DNA of 64,000 nucleotides from Polyodon spathula (GCF_017654505.1 NC_054565.1:1135616-1199615), one strand, 5' to 3'; shown: positions 1 through 14,294, counted from the first letter of the stretch. Program-made: numbers and translations. The notes: a model not told the origin generated them from the sequence alone.

Positions 1-721
1 GAAGAAAACCATGCTTTACTCCCGCTACACAATTCCAACATTGAATACGTACATTTTCACCAAACTATTGCTGTTCATAGCCATTAGCTAGACAGGGCAT
101 CTCCAACCACTGTGATAAATCAAGGGGTAGCAGTTAGTTTTCTGTTTCACTGGATGGTTAGATGCTTTGAGACCTGAATACAAACCAAAGCACGAGTCCA
201 GATTCTGTGTTTCTTAGTGTGAACTTTGCCCATTTTATCAAGATAAATGACAGTTCATTCCACATGGATTATCTTTAGTTGTATGACTGGCATTTGTATT
301 GCAACTGAAAGTCAAAATGCAATAGTGTAGAAAAATGATATAAACATGAATTGCCAAGTAACAGATACCAATTAAACACCAATACAAAAATCAAGCCTAT
401 TAAACAGTGAAGCAGTTTATTCAGATTGTAATTATTCAGGTTGTTAAAGTATCCAAAACATTTTAAACTAGACATGCATGGTCCAAATTACAATTGGTTT
501 TTGATTAATCTGAACTGGAACGGGTTTCAGCCGGTTTGGCTCTTCGAGAGTCTACTACACTGCAGAGATATGCTGTAGCCCTGCAATAACGAATCATCTT
601 ACTGTGCTGCATGATTAAAAGCATGGCACTGCATATCCTGTCGGAGACAATAAAAAATCCATTGGAGGAGTAACTTAAATCCAGAACAGCCTACTTGAGT
701 TGATTTCTGTTTCTTTCTTTC

Positions 722-1221
722 NNNNNNNNNNNNNNNNNNNNNNNNNNNNNNNNNNNNNNNNNNNNNNNNNNNNNNNNNNNNNNNNNNNNNNNNNNNNNNN
801 NNNNNNNNNNNNNNNNNNNNNNNNNNNNNNNNNNNNNNNNNNNNNNNNNNNNNNNNNNNNNNNNNNNNNNNNNNNNNNNNNNNNNNNNNNNNNNNNNNNN
901 NNNNNNNNNNNNNNNNNNNNNNNNNNNNNNNNNNNNNNNNNNNNNNNNNNNNNNNNNNNNNNNNNNNNNNNNNNNNNNNNNNNNNNNNNNNNNNNNNNNN
1001 NNNNNNNNNNNNNNNNNNNNNNNNNNNNNNNNNNNNNNNNNNNNNNNNNNNNNNNNNNNNNNNNNNNNNNNNNNNNNNNNNNNNNNNNNNNNNNNNNNNN
1101 NNNNNNNNNNNNNNNNNNNNNNNNNNNNNNNNNNNNNNNNNNNNNNNNNNNNNNNNNNNNNNNNNNNNNNNNNNNNNNNNNNNNNNNNNNNNNNNNNNNN
1201 NNNNNNNNNNNNNNNNNNNNN
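722..1221. other. Assembly gap, 500 N
   Basis: Exactly 500 N, which suggests a fixed-size placeholder rather than a measured length. The left edge is a short TTTC repeat (710-721), so a collapsed pyrimidine microsatellite may have caused the break. Reading frames spanning it are artefacts. Confidence 0.99.
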
Positions 1222-1629
1222 GTTCTGATGCAGAATTCATGTCATTGTTTGTCATTGAACATGTGCCCAAAGGCAATGCGGGTTGCTGCTTTTTTCCCCT
1301 CTTAAATCCATTATTTATAATCATCCAAAGCCTTATAAATGTTTATTTTATGGTATGAATATGTAATCCTCCTGAAGATCAGAAAGTGTTTTGCGTTTTT
1401 TCAGATAGTATTGATTTGGGGTAATGCTTGATTAGGCTTTGGAATTAAAAAGGAATCAGTTCCACATGTTTCAGATTAATAGCCATATGTTTTGATGCAC
1501 AGAGTCGAAGCATTTTTCATGCAGGAGTTCAATAATTGTATCTAAGCTGACGATGAAAGGTTGATACTCTTTGAAGGATTTATGCCATTTGTTTTTATTT
1601 GCTGGCAATACAGTTTGTTTTTTGTGCAA

Positions 1630-1631
<2 letters not shown>

Positions 1632-1695
<64 letters not shown>
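1632..1695. repeat. (AT)n microsatellite
   Basis: Uninterrupted TA dinucleotide run of 64 bp. Confidence 0.99.
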
Positions 1696-1697
<2 letters not shown>

Positions 1698-3789
1698 CAC
1701 ATGTTACATATTAAACACATAGTGGCCTGGTTTATATTTTAACACATAATGACATGACCATATCTGTAGACCTTAGGGAATATTTAGGAAATGTAAGAAA
1801 TATTCAGCTTCATCATTTATGTATAAACATTAAAGCTTTATGCAGCCCAGTGAATTAAGGGATAGAAACGACAGCCTTTACGCTTTGGTAAAAGGCATAC
1901 TGTCGTGTCTTGAAACATATCTTGAGGGTAAACTGAAACAACACGCTGCTTTTATTGACAAAAAAGAGTTACACCATAAAGGAGATATAACATCTGTATT
2001 CTTTTCTGTACAAATCCTTATTCTTAATTTTTTGGATTTATTTTTAAAAAAGCACTTTTCATCTGTTTCATATGTACTTCTGCAATATCAAATACTCTTG
2101 GTAGAAAATATGTTCTGAGCCTGTTGTAATTGCTATTTCCGTGTGCATAAAACTCTCCCCTCAGTTGTGAATCAGAGTGATGAGGTGGGACCAGGAATTG
2201 TGTATAGTAATGAATTCACCTTCCTGATTAAATGCTAGTTGAACTGTGGCAGATGCAGATTTATATGGCAGTGCATCTAACATTAACCTTTCAATTTCTC
2301 TGTCACAGTCTCAAAAGATTTCATCTCATCAGGTCAAAATGCTAACTGTGGCAGTATTCTGCACTCACACATTTAAAGAACTTCACACACTGTTCACAAT
2401 ATTCAGACACTTTTTTTTTCATTCAAGTGGAAGATTATTTAAGGCTTGAGTATGTTAATCAGATCGAACATGGAACTTATGTCATTTAATATTCATTCAT
2501 AAAAACAACCTGGAAATGAAAATTGGGTCCAGTTGTGTTAAAGACGACTTGGCGACTTTACTTTGGAAATAGATTTGCAGTGAAAGAGAAAATGGCTCAG
2601 AGTATTTCATACTTCAGCTTTTGTTGAAGTCCAGATTCAGTGCAGTTGGCTGCCTGTGCTTGAAAGAGGCCAGGACTGAGTAGCAGTTGGTGTTCAGGTC
2701 AGGATTAAGGACTTGGAGCTACTGTTTGAGGGGAGTTGTACCTTTCATAACTATTTAGATTTGCTGGGACACGATCCTATGACTTTCACATAAGCCTTAA
2801 TTGAACTGCTTCTTTGAAAACAGAAACCTGCACAACACAATTGAGTGAATAATCCCAGTAAGTGCATGATGAGGAGTTAAGAAGACGCTGCTTTTCCTTC
2901 TAATGAAGGGGCGGGATGTCAGTGTAGCCACTGTAATGGAATCAAAACATTCCAATGCAATGAACTATCAAAGAGCTTTGGTTTGGGGTATGGGTTGGAA
3001 CATACAAGCTTAAACTACACAACCAGCTACTTCATAACCCTCCCCCCACAAAGAATAGCTCAAATAAAGGCTTAGCTGTCTGCTGTAGACCCAGCAGACA
3101 CTAGCTTGTAATATCTGACACATCTTCAATAACTGCACTTGTCTTAGCACCCACTCCCCCACTAGCCAAGGTGGGCGTTTCATTGTCAAGATGTTTAAAT
3201 TTATAGGACACTGATTTAATGTGACATTTGTAACCTTTCAAAAAAGTTTGATTGGTTGGTCTGGAATAAATTAAAAAATAAAAAAAAAAGAATTTGGATT
3301 GTACTTCTTTATATGAAATAAACAAAACAAAAAAAAGATGTTTTAGGAATACAGTTACAAGCATAATATTACAAGAGGGTAGTGATTCTTAATACTTTTG
3401 CCTGATAGCACCAGTTGACTGAAAGCTACGAGTTACAAGTCTATTTAAAAATGGCCATGACCATAGGAGAAGATCAAGTGTATTTCAGATCATTGTTGTC
3501 CACAACAGAGGTCCCTGTGGTTGAGGGCTAGCCTGCTTTGCAATTCAAAGCTTCTTGCAACTTGCTGCACACGTCCACAGTGGGCTTTAAAACCCATGTA
3601 CTGTGCAGTACATGACAGTGGATGTATTATGAATCGTACTGTACTTATTCTGATAGCATTATGTAAATTAGTCTTTAATACCTCGTCTCTAAGAGTCTTT
3701 TGTATGGAGATAGGAGCCCATGTCCCAATGAACTGCTAAAAATATATTTGATTTGTTAATCATGACTGCTATCTGTAGCTTAAACCTAC

Positions 3790-3897
3790 TCTTATAAAAG
3801 TATACTGTTGTAAAATTGCATGGTTCTTAGTATCTTTCTGTGTTTCACCATCCTTGCCTGTACTTTACCATGCTTTTTCTATGCTTTTGCCATGTTT
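3790..3897. mobile_element. Truncated relative of the 6822-7006 MITE
   Basis: It starts CTTATAAAAGTATACTGTTG, like the reverse complement of the right end of the 6822-7006 element (CTTATAAAAGTTTACCACAG). It continues with ACCATGCTTT-type repeats. The far terminal repeat is missing, and the hAT element at 3959 lies just beyond it. Confidence 0.45.
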
Positions 3898-3958
3898 TTT
3901 TGTTTTTTTGTTTTTCTAAACAACTGCAAAAAGTATTTGTACAAACAATATATTAGGC

Positions 3959-4322
3959 CAGTGGTTGTCAAATTGGGGTCTGTAGAGAATTGCCCAACTA
4001 AATTCTCACTGCATGTTGTCTGCTTGCCAACTGAGTAAAACGGGCAAATGTAGACCATTTTCTGTTTACACAGCAGGGTATTCCTGACAGTGCATGTGTA
4101 GAGGGGCTGGTTAACTTCCTGGTAACAGTTATAGCATCTCTGACTCCCTTCCTAAGGGAGACGGCTCTTTTAGCGAATTGGGTTTGAGCGCTGTTGTTTT
4201 CCTGTGTTGTGAGCGGGGTGGACAGAGCGGTGTGATGTGTGGAGCTAACCGGTTGGGGGGGTCTGTGTTTATTATTCTATTCAAAAAGGGGTCTGTCAAC
4301 AAAAGAAGTTTGAGAACCTCTG
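3959..4322. mobile_element. Non-autonomous hAT DNA transposon (364 bp) with 8-bp TSD
   Basis: The left end starts CAGTGGTTGTCAAATTGGGG. The reverse complement of the right end starts CAGAGGTTCTCAAACTTC. These imperfect inverted ends match the CAGTGGTTCTCAAA type of hAT/Charlie-like elements. The element is flanked by a perfect 8-bp duplication TATTAGGC at 3951-3958 and 4323-4330, the hAT hallmark. The 364-bp body has no transposase, so it was mobilised in trans. Confidence 0.88.
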
Positions 4323-6487
4323 TATTAGGCTTCTGGGATATGGAGTGTTTTAGGACCTATTAAGATCCTTAATTATTCCAGGCTCAGGGGTCCTCTACAG
4401 GTGAAGATGTTAAATATGTGCTTGTTTAGAAGATCACTTTACTTAATTCAGCATTGGAGGAACCACTACAAAAACATTTCCTGCCTAAATGTCACTGTGA
4501 GATCTTGTTATTGTTCATAGCTTTCAGCGGCTGGCTGGCTGGCAATCAGCCACACTCAGCCATCTGCTTGAAGTTAGAAATTTACATAGTGAGTCTCTGT
4601 AGATGTTTGTTAATGTTTCAGATTTCTTTGTGTTGTGTTTAAATAATTAATATCCTCTCAGGAAAAAAAATATAAGAAGTAGTTTAGCGGATATAATTTA
4701 GTTTTGATTTTTTGCTTGAAAGGATGCTGTTAATCACTCTCAGAGGAAACCTAACATTTCTTGGGACAATTTGTCATTTTATTTCGGTACCGAGAGGTTA
4801 CTTTACTGCTCCTGTACCTTGGGATAATCATGAAAAAGAGCTGCAGCAAAGTTTTGTCTTTCTTCAACAGTGTTTTTCATTTTTTGAGTTGGAACTGTGA
4901 TTGACATGAGATTTATTAAAAAATACCTCATCTCATTTTATGCTCAGTTTGTAAAGAAAAAAAAAGGATCTGTCTGACATCCGATCGCTTTATAAATCAT
5001 TCCATTTTTGGGTAGGCCTGTACTTGAGGGCGAGTTATTCCAGCTGTAATTAGACTGCTTTGATTTACGCAAGTAAACCTTACATTATTAAAATTCGCTC
5101 ATGATAAATTTTACTCAAACGTCTAAAAACTATATTGACATTAGGCTGCAAGGGTGAGACAGTCACATTTTACAGTGTGTTCACAGTCTGGAGATAGAGG
5201 GTACTCACTTGGCACTTCTATATTGCTTAGCATGCTTGAGCTACCTTATTGCTTTACAGCTCATCGTTAACATTATTTTCAGTGATTCCACACAGGAGCA
5301 CAGATATATGTTGGAGATATATAGTTCAATCCGAGGCAGTGATTCAATTTGCAGGGAATATTTGTTATAGTTTCATTGTCCTGCTGTTTGAAACATTATG
5401 CAGTCCCCAACCATAATAAAAGCACTAAACTAAGCTAGAGATTAAACTGTTAGCTCTATCACCTTGATCGCTAGGCTGCATCTTACTTAAGTTGGCTGAT
5501 CCCCAGTGGTTTTGAAAATATATTTAAGGTATTGACAGCTTCTGCACTGTATCGTTTTTGTCTGGACCTCTAATATATAATATTGTGAACAGAAAAGATG
5601 GATAATTTCACTTGCATGCAAAAAAAAATATGTATGGAAGAGATAAATGAATTAATTTTTCAATACATTAACTTGAAACAGAAAAATCTGGAAAAAAAAC
5701 AAACAAAAAAAACATCTTCTTGCCAGGAACTTTGACCTAACGTCCCAGTAACAGCAAACCAACATTTGTGACCAAATACGCGTTTCATGTTTCCCCTCTA
5801 TTAGAGGCTATACTAAGCTGGGGTGTTTTCTACACACTGTCGTGTACAATATGCAATGTGTCTTCCATGTATCGTAATGTTTTAATTGTAATGTATAATA
5901 TGTACCGTGTGTATGACCTGTATATCTAAGCTACCTTAAAAACATGACGGTATATGCATTCAATATCATTACCAGAATATACTGCACAATTCACATGCAA
6001 GTCTCAATCTGTATGTAACATTCAGCAATTTGAAAAAGAAAGGTGCGCAATATATAGAAAACTATGGTACATTGCACCTTTATTCTGTAGGTTGTTCTTT
6101 ATGATGGTATGATTCCTCAGCCACAATACGCCCTTAATCGCAATGTATCAATCAGTTAGTACCACCAAGTCACAGAGACATGAGAAATGGTGATGCAGGA
6201 CTCCAGGCTCCGACTAAAATGGTTGTTCTTTTTGGGTGGGAGGGGGTTACTTTTGGGGAGGTTAAGATTTAGTAATGATTGGTGGGAGTATGATGACTGC
6301 ATTTCTATTTTCTTCTTGCCCAAATCATCACGCAATCAAAGGAGTCTCAACATGTGGTAATAAGTGGCGTGCCATGGGTGCCGTCTCTTTGAAACGTCAG
6401 ACCACTCAAATCAAGAAATGTAAGGCTTCATGGGAGAAAAACGCAAAACATCAGATTCACAAGATTCACAAGGCTGTTTCTTCAGGG

Positions 6488-6490
<3 letters not shown>

Positions 6491-6563
<73 letters not shown>
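6491..6563. repeat. (AT)n microsatellite
   Basis: Uninterrupted TA run of 73 bp, about 260 bp upstream of the 6822-7006 MITE. Confidence 0.99.
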
Positions 6564-6565
<2 letters not shown>

Positions 6566-6821
6566 CATTTCAGAATTAATGAGAAACAACATAGGTGCAT
6601 CTAGAAATGCAAACTTTAAATAGGAGCAAAGGCCCTAAAGCATACAAATGACATGTTTCTATTTAAAGTGGAGTTCAGTACCACATGCTCCAGAGGTCAT
6701 TTAAACCATCATTTAGTGTTCCATATGCTCTCGTCCAAATGAATATTTCTTCCTGTCACATACATTCCAGTATCTTCTAAGATGGACCAACATATTATTT
6801 TTTGTCAGGAAGCACAATCTC

Positions 6822-7006
6822 CCCTTATAAAAGTTAGTAAAACATAGCAAAGTGTACCAAAGCATAGTAAAGGCATGGTAAAGCATAGGTAAGCATAATG
6901 AGAGGTACGGTAAGGCATGTTAATGTACAATAGAAAATGGTAGCGTGAACCATGATAAAACCCAAAGAATACAGTACAGCAATACTGTGGTAAACTTTTA
7001 TAAGGG
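6822..7006. mobile_element. Short MITE with perfect 14-bp terminal inverted repeats
   Basis: CCCTTATAAAAGTT at 6822-6835 is matched by its exact reverse complement at 6993-7006. The 185-bp body is a run of degenerate repeats related to ACCATGCTTTACC. No clear target duplication is visible, so the superfamily is unknown. A related fragment lies in the opposite orientation at 3790-3897. Confidence 0.65.
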
Positions 7007-9295
7007 TCAATATATTATGAATGTTTGATTTTTGCATATATTTAATATTGTTACCTTATAGGAAATGTTGAGAATACCATCGCTGTTGGTGTCTTACATC
7101 AAATTTTAACAAAGAATTATTTCAATATGAGGTATGATTTGAAGCAAGCTACCTAGGTAAAAAGAAAGACGGTAAACCCTGGAGTTTAAATTCAGAGACT
7201 GGTTAGTGGCTGAAGATTGTAATTTAGCTTCTTCAACTTCAGTAGGCTATTTAAAACCCACAGTTGCTGCAAGTACTAGCAGATATACCTACTTGGCAGT
7301 GTGACATAGAGTAGAGGCAAGCAGGCTTCAATGGGGTGCAGCAGAGCGCCACAAAAGCAAAAGAAGACTGGAAAACTTGGACACTGCAGCTTTAAGTCTG
7401 TGACTTGACTGCTGTCTCTAGATTCCTCATGTTAGAAAGCTGGGTTATTGACGTGTTACTGAGCAAATTATTTTGGAGGTCGTAATTTTTATTTTATTTT
7501 GTTTTACATACAGTGATTTATTACATGAAGGGGGTCTATCATAGAAATACGTTAATTTCCAGTTTCCATCAAGTGGATATGAAAAGGTTTTGCTTTCAGG
7601 CAGCAAAATGGTCAAGTGCTCTGATGATGTTAGGAATATGAGTGTTAAATGGGCCAGGGCTAATGTTCTAGGACCTGATCTCAATTTGTGCTTTCAGCTG
7701 CAGAAGCCTGAATAATTTTTTGTGATCTAATTCCAGAAGGATGATAAAATGAGGCTAAATGGACGCAAGCTCTTTAACCCAAAGAACATGCACTATAGTA
7801 GGATCTGATATTCAGGAATGTTTTAGCTGAACTGAATCTATCAGCATTAACCACTTGAGTTTTAATAGCTTGGAAATGACAAGTGCTTAAACTGTTGCTT
7901 AACAAGACTCAACTCTCCTTTTTTGCTTTTTCAGTAGGGGATCTGCAGGCCTATTTTTGTCTGCTGGCCAGCCCAGTTCTAATAATATATATTTTTAAAA
8001 AGTACATGAAAAAATAGGAATACCAAAACCATAGACTAATACTGGGGCTTATATTATCTGCTGTACACGTGTTGCGTGTGCTAGACTAGTGGTATCACCA
8101 GAGGGGAGATAAGACTGAAATCTCGCCCAATCTGCAGTGGTTCAAAGCCCCACTGAATGTTCTTCACCACTGCCTTACTTCCCATCCACACACATTATCC
8201 CCATAATACTGATTTGTGTTACACGGGAATTCAGTACAGCTCACACTAAACCTGACTTCAATGCCAACTCAGTTATGTAGCTGAAAACCTTCTTTTCAAA
8301 TAGTACAGCTATTTCTAGACCCTAAAACAGACATGAGATTTAGGAGGGACAGATTTTGTTTGGCTACCACCTGGTTTCATTGAAGTATAGCAGTGCTTTA
8401 TTTAAATATTGAACCTCTTGTCTAAGACCCTGGCTCGGTTTTCTAGTACAAAGCAGACGGAGAGACGTTTTGAGTTCTCTAAGCATGGTCTGTTAAAAAA
8501 GCAATACAGCCACATATCGTGCGAGCGAGCCCAACCAAAGAATCCCCAGAACGCAGCCTTTTTTATTTTTTAACAGAGCCTGGAAGAACATGACGGACAT
8601 CTTGGGAAATTTCTGAAGCACACAACAGTAGCTCTCAAGAGTTGTATTCAGGTATCATCTTTTCTTGTTGAACCCTCATCAGGTAGGCAGCCATTTTGTT
8701 TTTAACAGGATTCCTGGCGGTGGTATAAAGCACACCATAATGAGAGCTCAAGAGAGAACTATATTGCTAGGTGATCACAACAGCTGTTATTTCTTGGGAA
8801 AGATGCAAAGCAAATTCAAAACAGGAATCTAATTGCTCTTTAAAGGTTATCTTGATTCATGGCCATCATGAGCACAGTGCTCTCCAGTATTCTAACGATG
8901 GACGCTGGAATGTGTCCACAAAAACTAGTGTTGTCTTGGTGTGGTATTTGATAAAACAATATTCTGTAAGAGGTCTTTACAGGTAGAGACATCTGCTGTA
9001 GATGCAGGTTTCTAATCAAATTTAAAAAACGTGTGGCAGCTTTCTGTCACTCAATATAGTGTAATCAAATTAAACAACAGTAATATTCAATTTTCTCTCT
9101 GGTTTTAAACCAAGCCAACAGCATTTAGTTTTTCCATGTATTCTTTTCTTTCCCGGTTACCAAAGGGAATTAACAATGTTCATCCTTCTTGTTATAATTG
9201 ATATAATTCAGGTTGAAAAATCCCAGAAATGATTGACAACCTAGTGTTCTTGTCATTTCTGACATTTACACCACCTCAACATCTTCATCATACCT

Positions 9296-9600
9296 CATTC
9301 CTGGACACCTTTTTTCTTCCTACCCGGCGCAAGGAGAATTTCAACGAAGCCCAAGGTTAATATTTACCAACCTGGGGCTTTGCAAATTAGACGACTCCAA
9401 ACAGGCATTAAATTAATGTGAATGAGGCCTGTATCTGTATGAAGCTGGCAGCTGCTTCCTTTTGACAGCAACATATAGACTGCAAACTGTTGCCCCTGTC
9501 TAAGGTTATATTTAAATTTATGTCCCCTGTTTTGACAGCGTTGGCAAGAGCCAAGCTTCCCTACTTTGCCATTCTGGCTGCGTTCCTCTAGGTGATAGAA
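9296..9600. promoter_or_regulatory. Candidate conserved noncoding element (intronic)
   Basis: About 300 bp of complex, repeat-free sequence between simple-sequence tracts. It contains CATTAAATTAATGTGAATGAG, GGGGCTTTGCAAATTAG and TTGACAGC motifs, the mix of homeodomain and other cores typical of vertebrate developmental enhancers. Conservation was not measured. Confidence 0.25.
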
Positions 9601-9675
9601 GGATAACAGTTTTTTTTTTTTTTTTGTATATTGTTTTCACATTACCGGAATTACCTTTTTCACTGGCCTGTCAAA

Positions 9676-9741
<66 letters not shown>

Positions 9742-9742
9742 T
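9676..9742. repeat. (ATT)n microsatellite
   Basis: About 22 clean ATT units. Confidence 0.99.
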
Positions 9743-11590
9743 TGACAGTAGTCTATTTAGCAAGAATTCCAACTAACTTTACATGTTTTATTAAATATTA
9801 ATATTTCTGACTCATAGTGCTGATCGATGCAGATCTAAAAAGAGATAAATATTTCATTTGAACATGGGGGCTATTGAATTAAAACCGTCTGGGAACCTAC
9901 CCCAGACAAATTCATCTTAAAGAGACAAGAAGCGGCTTTCAACTCCTTGTGCAGACAGCTGGGATGTTAATATATGTCAGGAACTGACAGCATTTCGGTT
10001 ACATGCAAGTAGGTTGGATGAGGAAATGGCAGAGAGCTTCTTGTTCTGTATAGGTGGCTGGATGTGAATGACAATGAGCCATGTTCAGAAAGTATATCAT
10101 AAAATGTAGAGCACTTGGTGATTGACATCTGCCTGTCTCATAGTATAAGAATCCATACATGCATAACCTTAGATACATTCTTATTCAGATTTACACATTC
10201 AGGTACTGAAACACAACTCCGATGCAGGATGTACTGTAACAATGTGTAGTAGAAGCACTGTGTAAAGCACACTGAAAGCAGGGTACTGTAACTTTATGAT
10301 GAAAATGCTATTTCTTTCTGCTTACAGTGATATAAATCAAAACAATAAGCACGTTTATGAACAGGTTGCTGCTTCATTTGTTTAGGTATTTCCACACGCT
10401 CGCTCAGCATGTTTGCTTGATTTTAAAACCAAGAAAGGTTCTGCAGGAAGCATTATTGAAACCTGCAGCCCTTGCTTGACTTTATTTACACATGGTAGGA
10501 ATTCAATGCTTTAGTAATTATACACATCCCTGTGTGTTATGGATTTTTTCTTGTAATCGCTGAATATATATATTCCTTTACGATTCTGTTGGGGTTATTG
10601 AATTACTGATGTACTCAGTATAGGTCGCTTACAAGTTTGGAAGGATATGACTGAAGCATTGTGTTTTTCTTAGGTATTTATTTCCACTGCATGGTTAAGT
10701 TTTCTTTTTGAATGGCGCTAACACAACGAATGAGTTACTGTGCAGTTACCTTGCTGAAAACACCGCTACAGCATTGTACTTAAAAGTGGGAATACAATAG
10801 CAGGTCATACACACATCCTTGCTGTTCTCCTCCAAGCAGGCTTTTGGATCTTTAGAGACTGCCTCAGGGCTGGAGAGGCTACTGTACATGGTATGCAGGT
10901 GCCGCTGACAAGAGACTTTCTGTTGCATGTAGTATTTCAAATAGAAATGAACGCTGGGATTAAAAAAAAAAAAGATGCCACAGGGTCTAGAAGCCTGTTT
11001 TTGTATGAAAATGTATGTCTCTTTCGAGGCCTGCATTTGTAAAGATAAGGAGCCTGTAATAGGTTGTTTTGATAAAAGTTGCCTCGCACAGATTGTTGTT
11101 TATATGACTGTAAAATTCAATTAAGAAATGGGTGACATTGGTGACAGTGGGGGGTAGGGTGGGGGTGACATTTAATTTGCAGTAATTCACACCAACACAT
11201 TATAATAGTTTCAATAAGCTGATTAAAAAATGTATTCTCTCAGGTTATGGTCACATCAATAAATTATAAATAAAGGGGAAGTTTCTTGTTACTATGGTTA
11301 TGTTTATATCAAGCAAAAGCTTGTGAGCGTTTGTGTATTTGTTAATTATCCTTAAGGCATATACATTTACAAATTATAGCACAGACTAAACACCAGTGAA
11401 AATTGTATTAGCTTGTTGTGTTTTAGTGTTTATTATCATCTTTCCTGGAAGGCAGACTGAGCTGGGATGAATATCAATTACCTTAAGGCCACTGGGACAA
11501 TCACAACACTTCATCAAGGGTATTTGTTGGCTTAAAAAGCAGTGGTATTAAGTATGTATATTCCCTTTGTTTTTGTTCTAAAGACCCTGG

Positions 11591-11593
<3 letters not shown>

Positions 11594-11675
<82 letters not shown>
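11594..11675. repeat. (AT)n microsatellite
   Basis: 82 bp of uninterrupted AT. A second AT tract follows 75 bp later. Confidence 0.99.
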
Positions 11676-11678
<3 letters not shown>

Positions 11679-11748
11679 ACTAAAAACATGTTGTTTGGCT
11701 GTCACGTCTAGTTCACAAATAAAACTTACCACACATACATATATAAAT

Positions 11749-11750
<2 letters not shown>

Positions 11751-11794
<44 letters not shown>
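11751..11794. repeat. (AT)n microsatellite
   Basis: 44 bp of TA, close partner of the 11594-11675 tract. Confidence 0.99.
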
Positions 11795-11797
<3 letters not shown>

Positions 11798-14254
11798 ACA
11801 AAAAAAACAAATGATGGTATTCTTATTTTTCCTTTACTTACTACTTCTCTTGTCTTATAAAAAGGAAAAGAAATTTTCACAGGGACAGAGCATAAAAAGC
11901 GGGGTGAGAAGGGACCTTTGTTGTATTTAAAAGTGTCATTCTCGTATTGATTCCAACATATTCATAAACTATCGCAGCTGTATTCCTTTCCAGAAGTACT
12001 CTTTCGTTTCTCTTGTCCATTAAAGAGACACATGGGAATGCGTCCAGCCATTTTTATATTGCCGGGCTGTTTTAGAAATGACGCACTGATTGACCTTATC
12101 AAAATGTCACCCATCATCCAGAAATGTGGATGAATAGTCCTGGGGGGGGGCATACTTTTCAGTTCTCATTCTCTTCAGAAGCAAGGTGTGTGGTGCCAAA
12201 GTAGGACTGAATGGAGACTTGCGTTTGATAAAACTGTCATGAGAAGGTTTTTTTTTTTTTTTAAACTGACTTTTACTTCAACAGTAAACAACAGTTTCAC
12301 CTAGAAAAAGAAAAAAAAAGCTTTATTGTCTAAAGGGAATCGTCTTTGAGGGCTTGTCTCTGGGGATGATTTACAGAATGCGAAATACTATATCAGAATC
12401 CTTAAAATGACATCAAAGTGCATCTAGCTGAACAGGTTATAGTAAAAGGGTCTGCCTTCTTAATGTAATCCAATTAATGGGAAGCTCTGACTAAGTGGAA
12501 GAGCTAATTGTCTGTCTGTGGTTGCTTGTTTGGGTGCTGGCCTGTCGCTGCAATGATGTTTCTATTTTCCCTGTTCAAAGTCTAAAAAAAAAAAAAAAAC
12601 TCAGCTGGTATTATTATAGTGAAATAAAAACAGAACAAGCGGTAAGCTTTCTCGCTCGGAAAACAGTCTAAGATTAATGCATAGGAAAATGAACAACGAT
12701 GCAAAAAGCACAATAGGCTTTTCTTTTTTTTTTCTTTTGCATTTCCAGCAAATGCCTGTTCTATAATGGTAACTCAGTCGTTTTAAAGTCAAGGAATTGA
12801 AAGTAACCCCAAAGCAAGGATTTTTCCTACTTATTTGTGATTATTACAACCTATTATTCTTCACATACTCTATTACGCATAAGCCTGCCCTATTACAATG
12901 TTTTTATGGCATTTTTATGTAATTTTAGCAGTTTTTGGAAGTAATTTGCCACATTCTCAAAATCAACCCCCTGTCGTGGCTAGCCCTGAGTCTTGTTAGT
13001 TCCCTGAGATGTACAGGATCTCTTGAACACTGTGGTAAAATCCCCTGGGGATGAATAGAACACATACAGTAAGTGCTACAGTCTCAAAATGCAATTCCGG
13101 GTTCTACTCTTTATCAGAAAAGGAAGAAAGGCTAGTATGATAACTGCTATTGGACAGATTATGTATATTTGTCCTGCTATCACCAGATTCCTATGTGGAT
13201 AGGGATGCATGAGCAGCTGTTTGCTTTTTGTGGAAATAACAAGCACTGTATAACAACTTCGATTCCAATTTGTCAGCCGTTTGGTTACTATTACAGGTAT
13301 CATATTTTTTGATTACCCTGGCATGCAACAGTACATTGCTAGTTTTCTTTTCTTAATTGGCTCAATCAAAGTGTTTTCATATTTCTAAGATGCACATTCG
13401 TTGCATTATTATAGATACATCTGCAGTAGATTGTGTACCTTCTTTCTTCTGCAGACTTTCATCTCTGTTATAGATATTTACCGTCAAGGGGCATTACTTT
13501 TGACAGTGTGGTATATTATGTGTGGAATAATTACATCTTGAAAATCATCTTATTGCTACATAAATTACAGCATGACAGTTCATTTTAGTGCAAAATACTC
13601 ATTAAATTACAGGCATTGGCGATGGTTTGTAAAAATTATTGCCGTGACAAGGATTATTAATGTGAGATCTGTGTATGTAAGTGTATTGATTACTGTGTTA
13701 AGGATAGATGGGCTTGTGGTAATTACCTGTGAAGAGGGGGATCATGTGGATCATGTGTTTACCCTGTTTTACCAACAATTACAATGCCTGAAAGAGATAG
13801 GAAATATGTGACCACAGCAGAATGGTATTTGACAAAGGACAAAGACTAGACAAAACAAGTCTCAGGGCCATGTTCATGAAGTAGGAGTTTGTTGGCAAAG
13901 GCATTGGACACAGCACTGGTGTACAAATGCTTCAGAATACAATCAGCGATATTTAGATGCATGGTTCTATTAGTGTGTTAAGACTTTTTTGACTTGTGTT
14001 TGTTGCTTAAGCAGACTTGTGTGTATTGCACTACTGCATGTCAAACACTTTATCCGAACAACTGCATTCCCTGGGCTGTAAACTCTTCATGGGGTCTCCT
14101 GACACAGAGAGATGTCGTTCTCATATTGATATGCCTGTAGTTGGCTTTGTCCTCAGTGTCTCCTTCAAACAAGATTTCACAATGTATCTCACAGTATGAT
14201 TTTGCTACATTCACAGGCCACATATAGATCGGAGTCCTTAAAACACAATTTGAG

Positions 14255-14294
14255 CACACACACGCACGCGCACGCTCACGCACACGCACACACA
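14255..14294. repeat. Imperfect (CA)n/(CG)n alternating tract
   Basis: CA repeats interrupted by CG and CT steps. The alternating pyrimidine-purine sequence can adopt Z-DNA. Confidence 0.9.

Noticed and set aside
599..1324. Long frames through the first N gap, and a similar one at 26217-26732
   Set aside because: They consist mostly of N; artefacts of gap translation.
10746..11036. Minus-strand frame ending in a good donor (AAG/GTAACT)
   Set aside because: The acceptor side is weak and the translation contains a run of Phe from a poly(A) tract; no homology recognised.
11501..11814. Tyr-Ile repeat proteins
   Set aside because: Pure translation of the (AT)n microsatellites.
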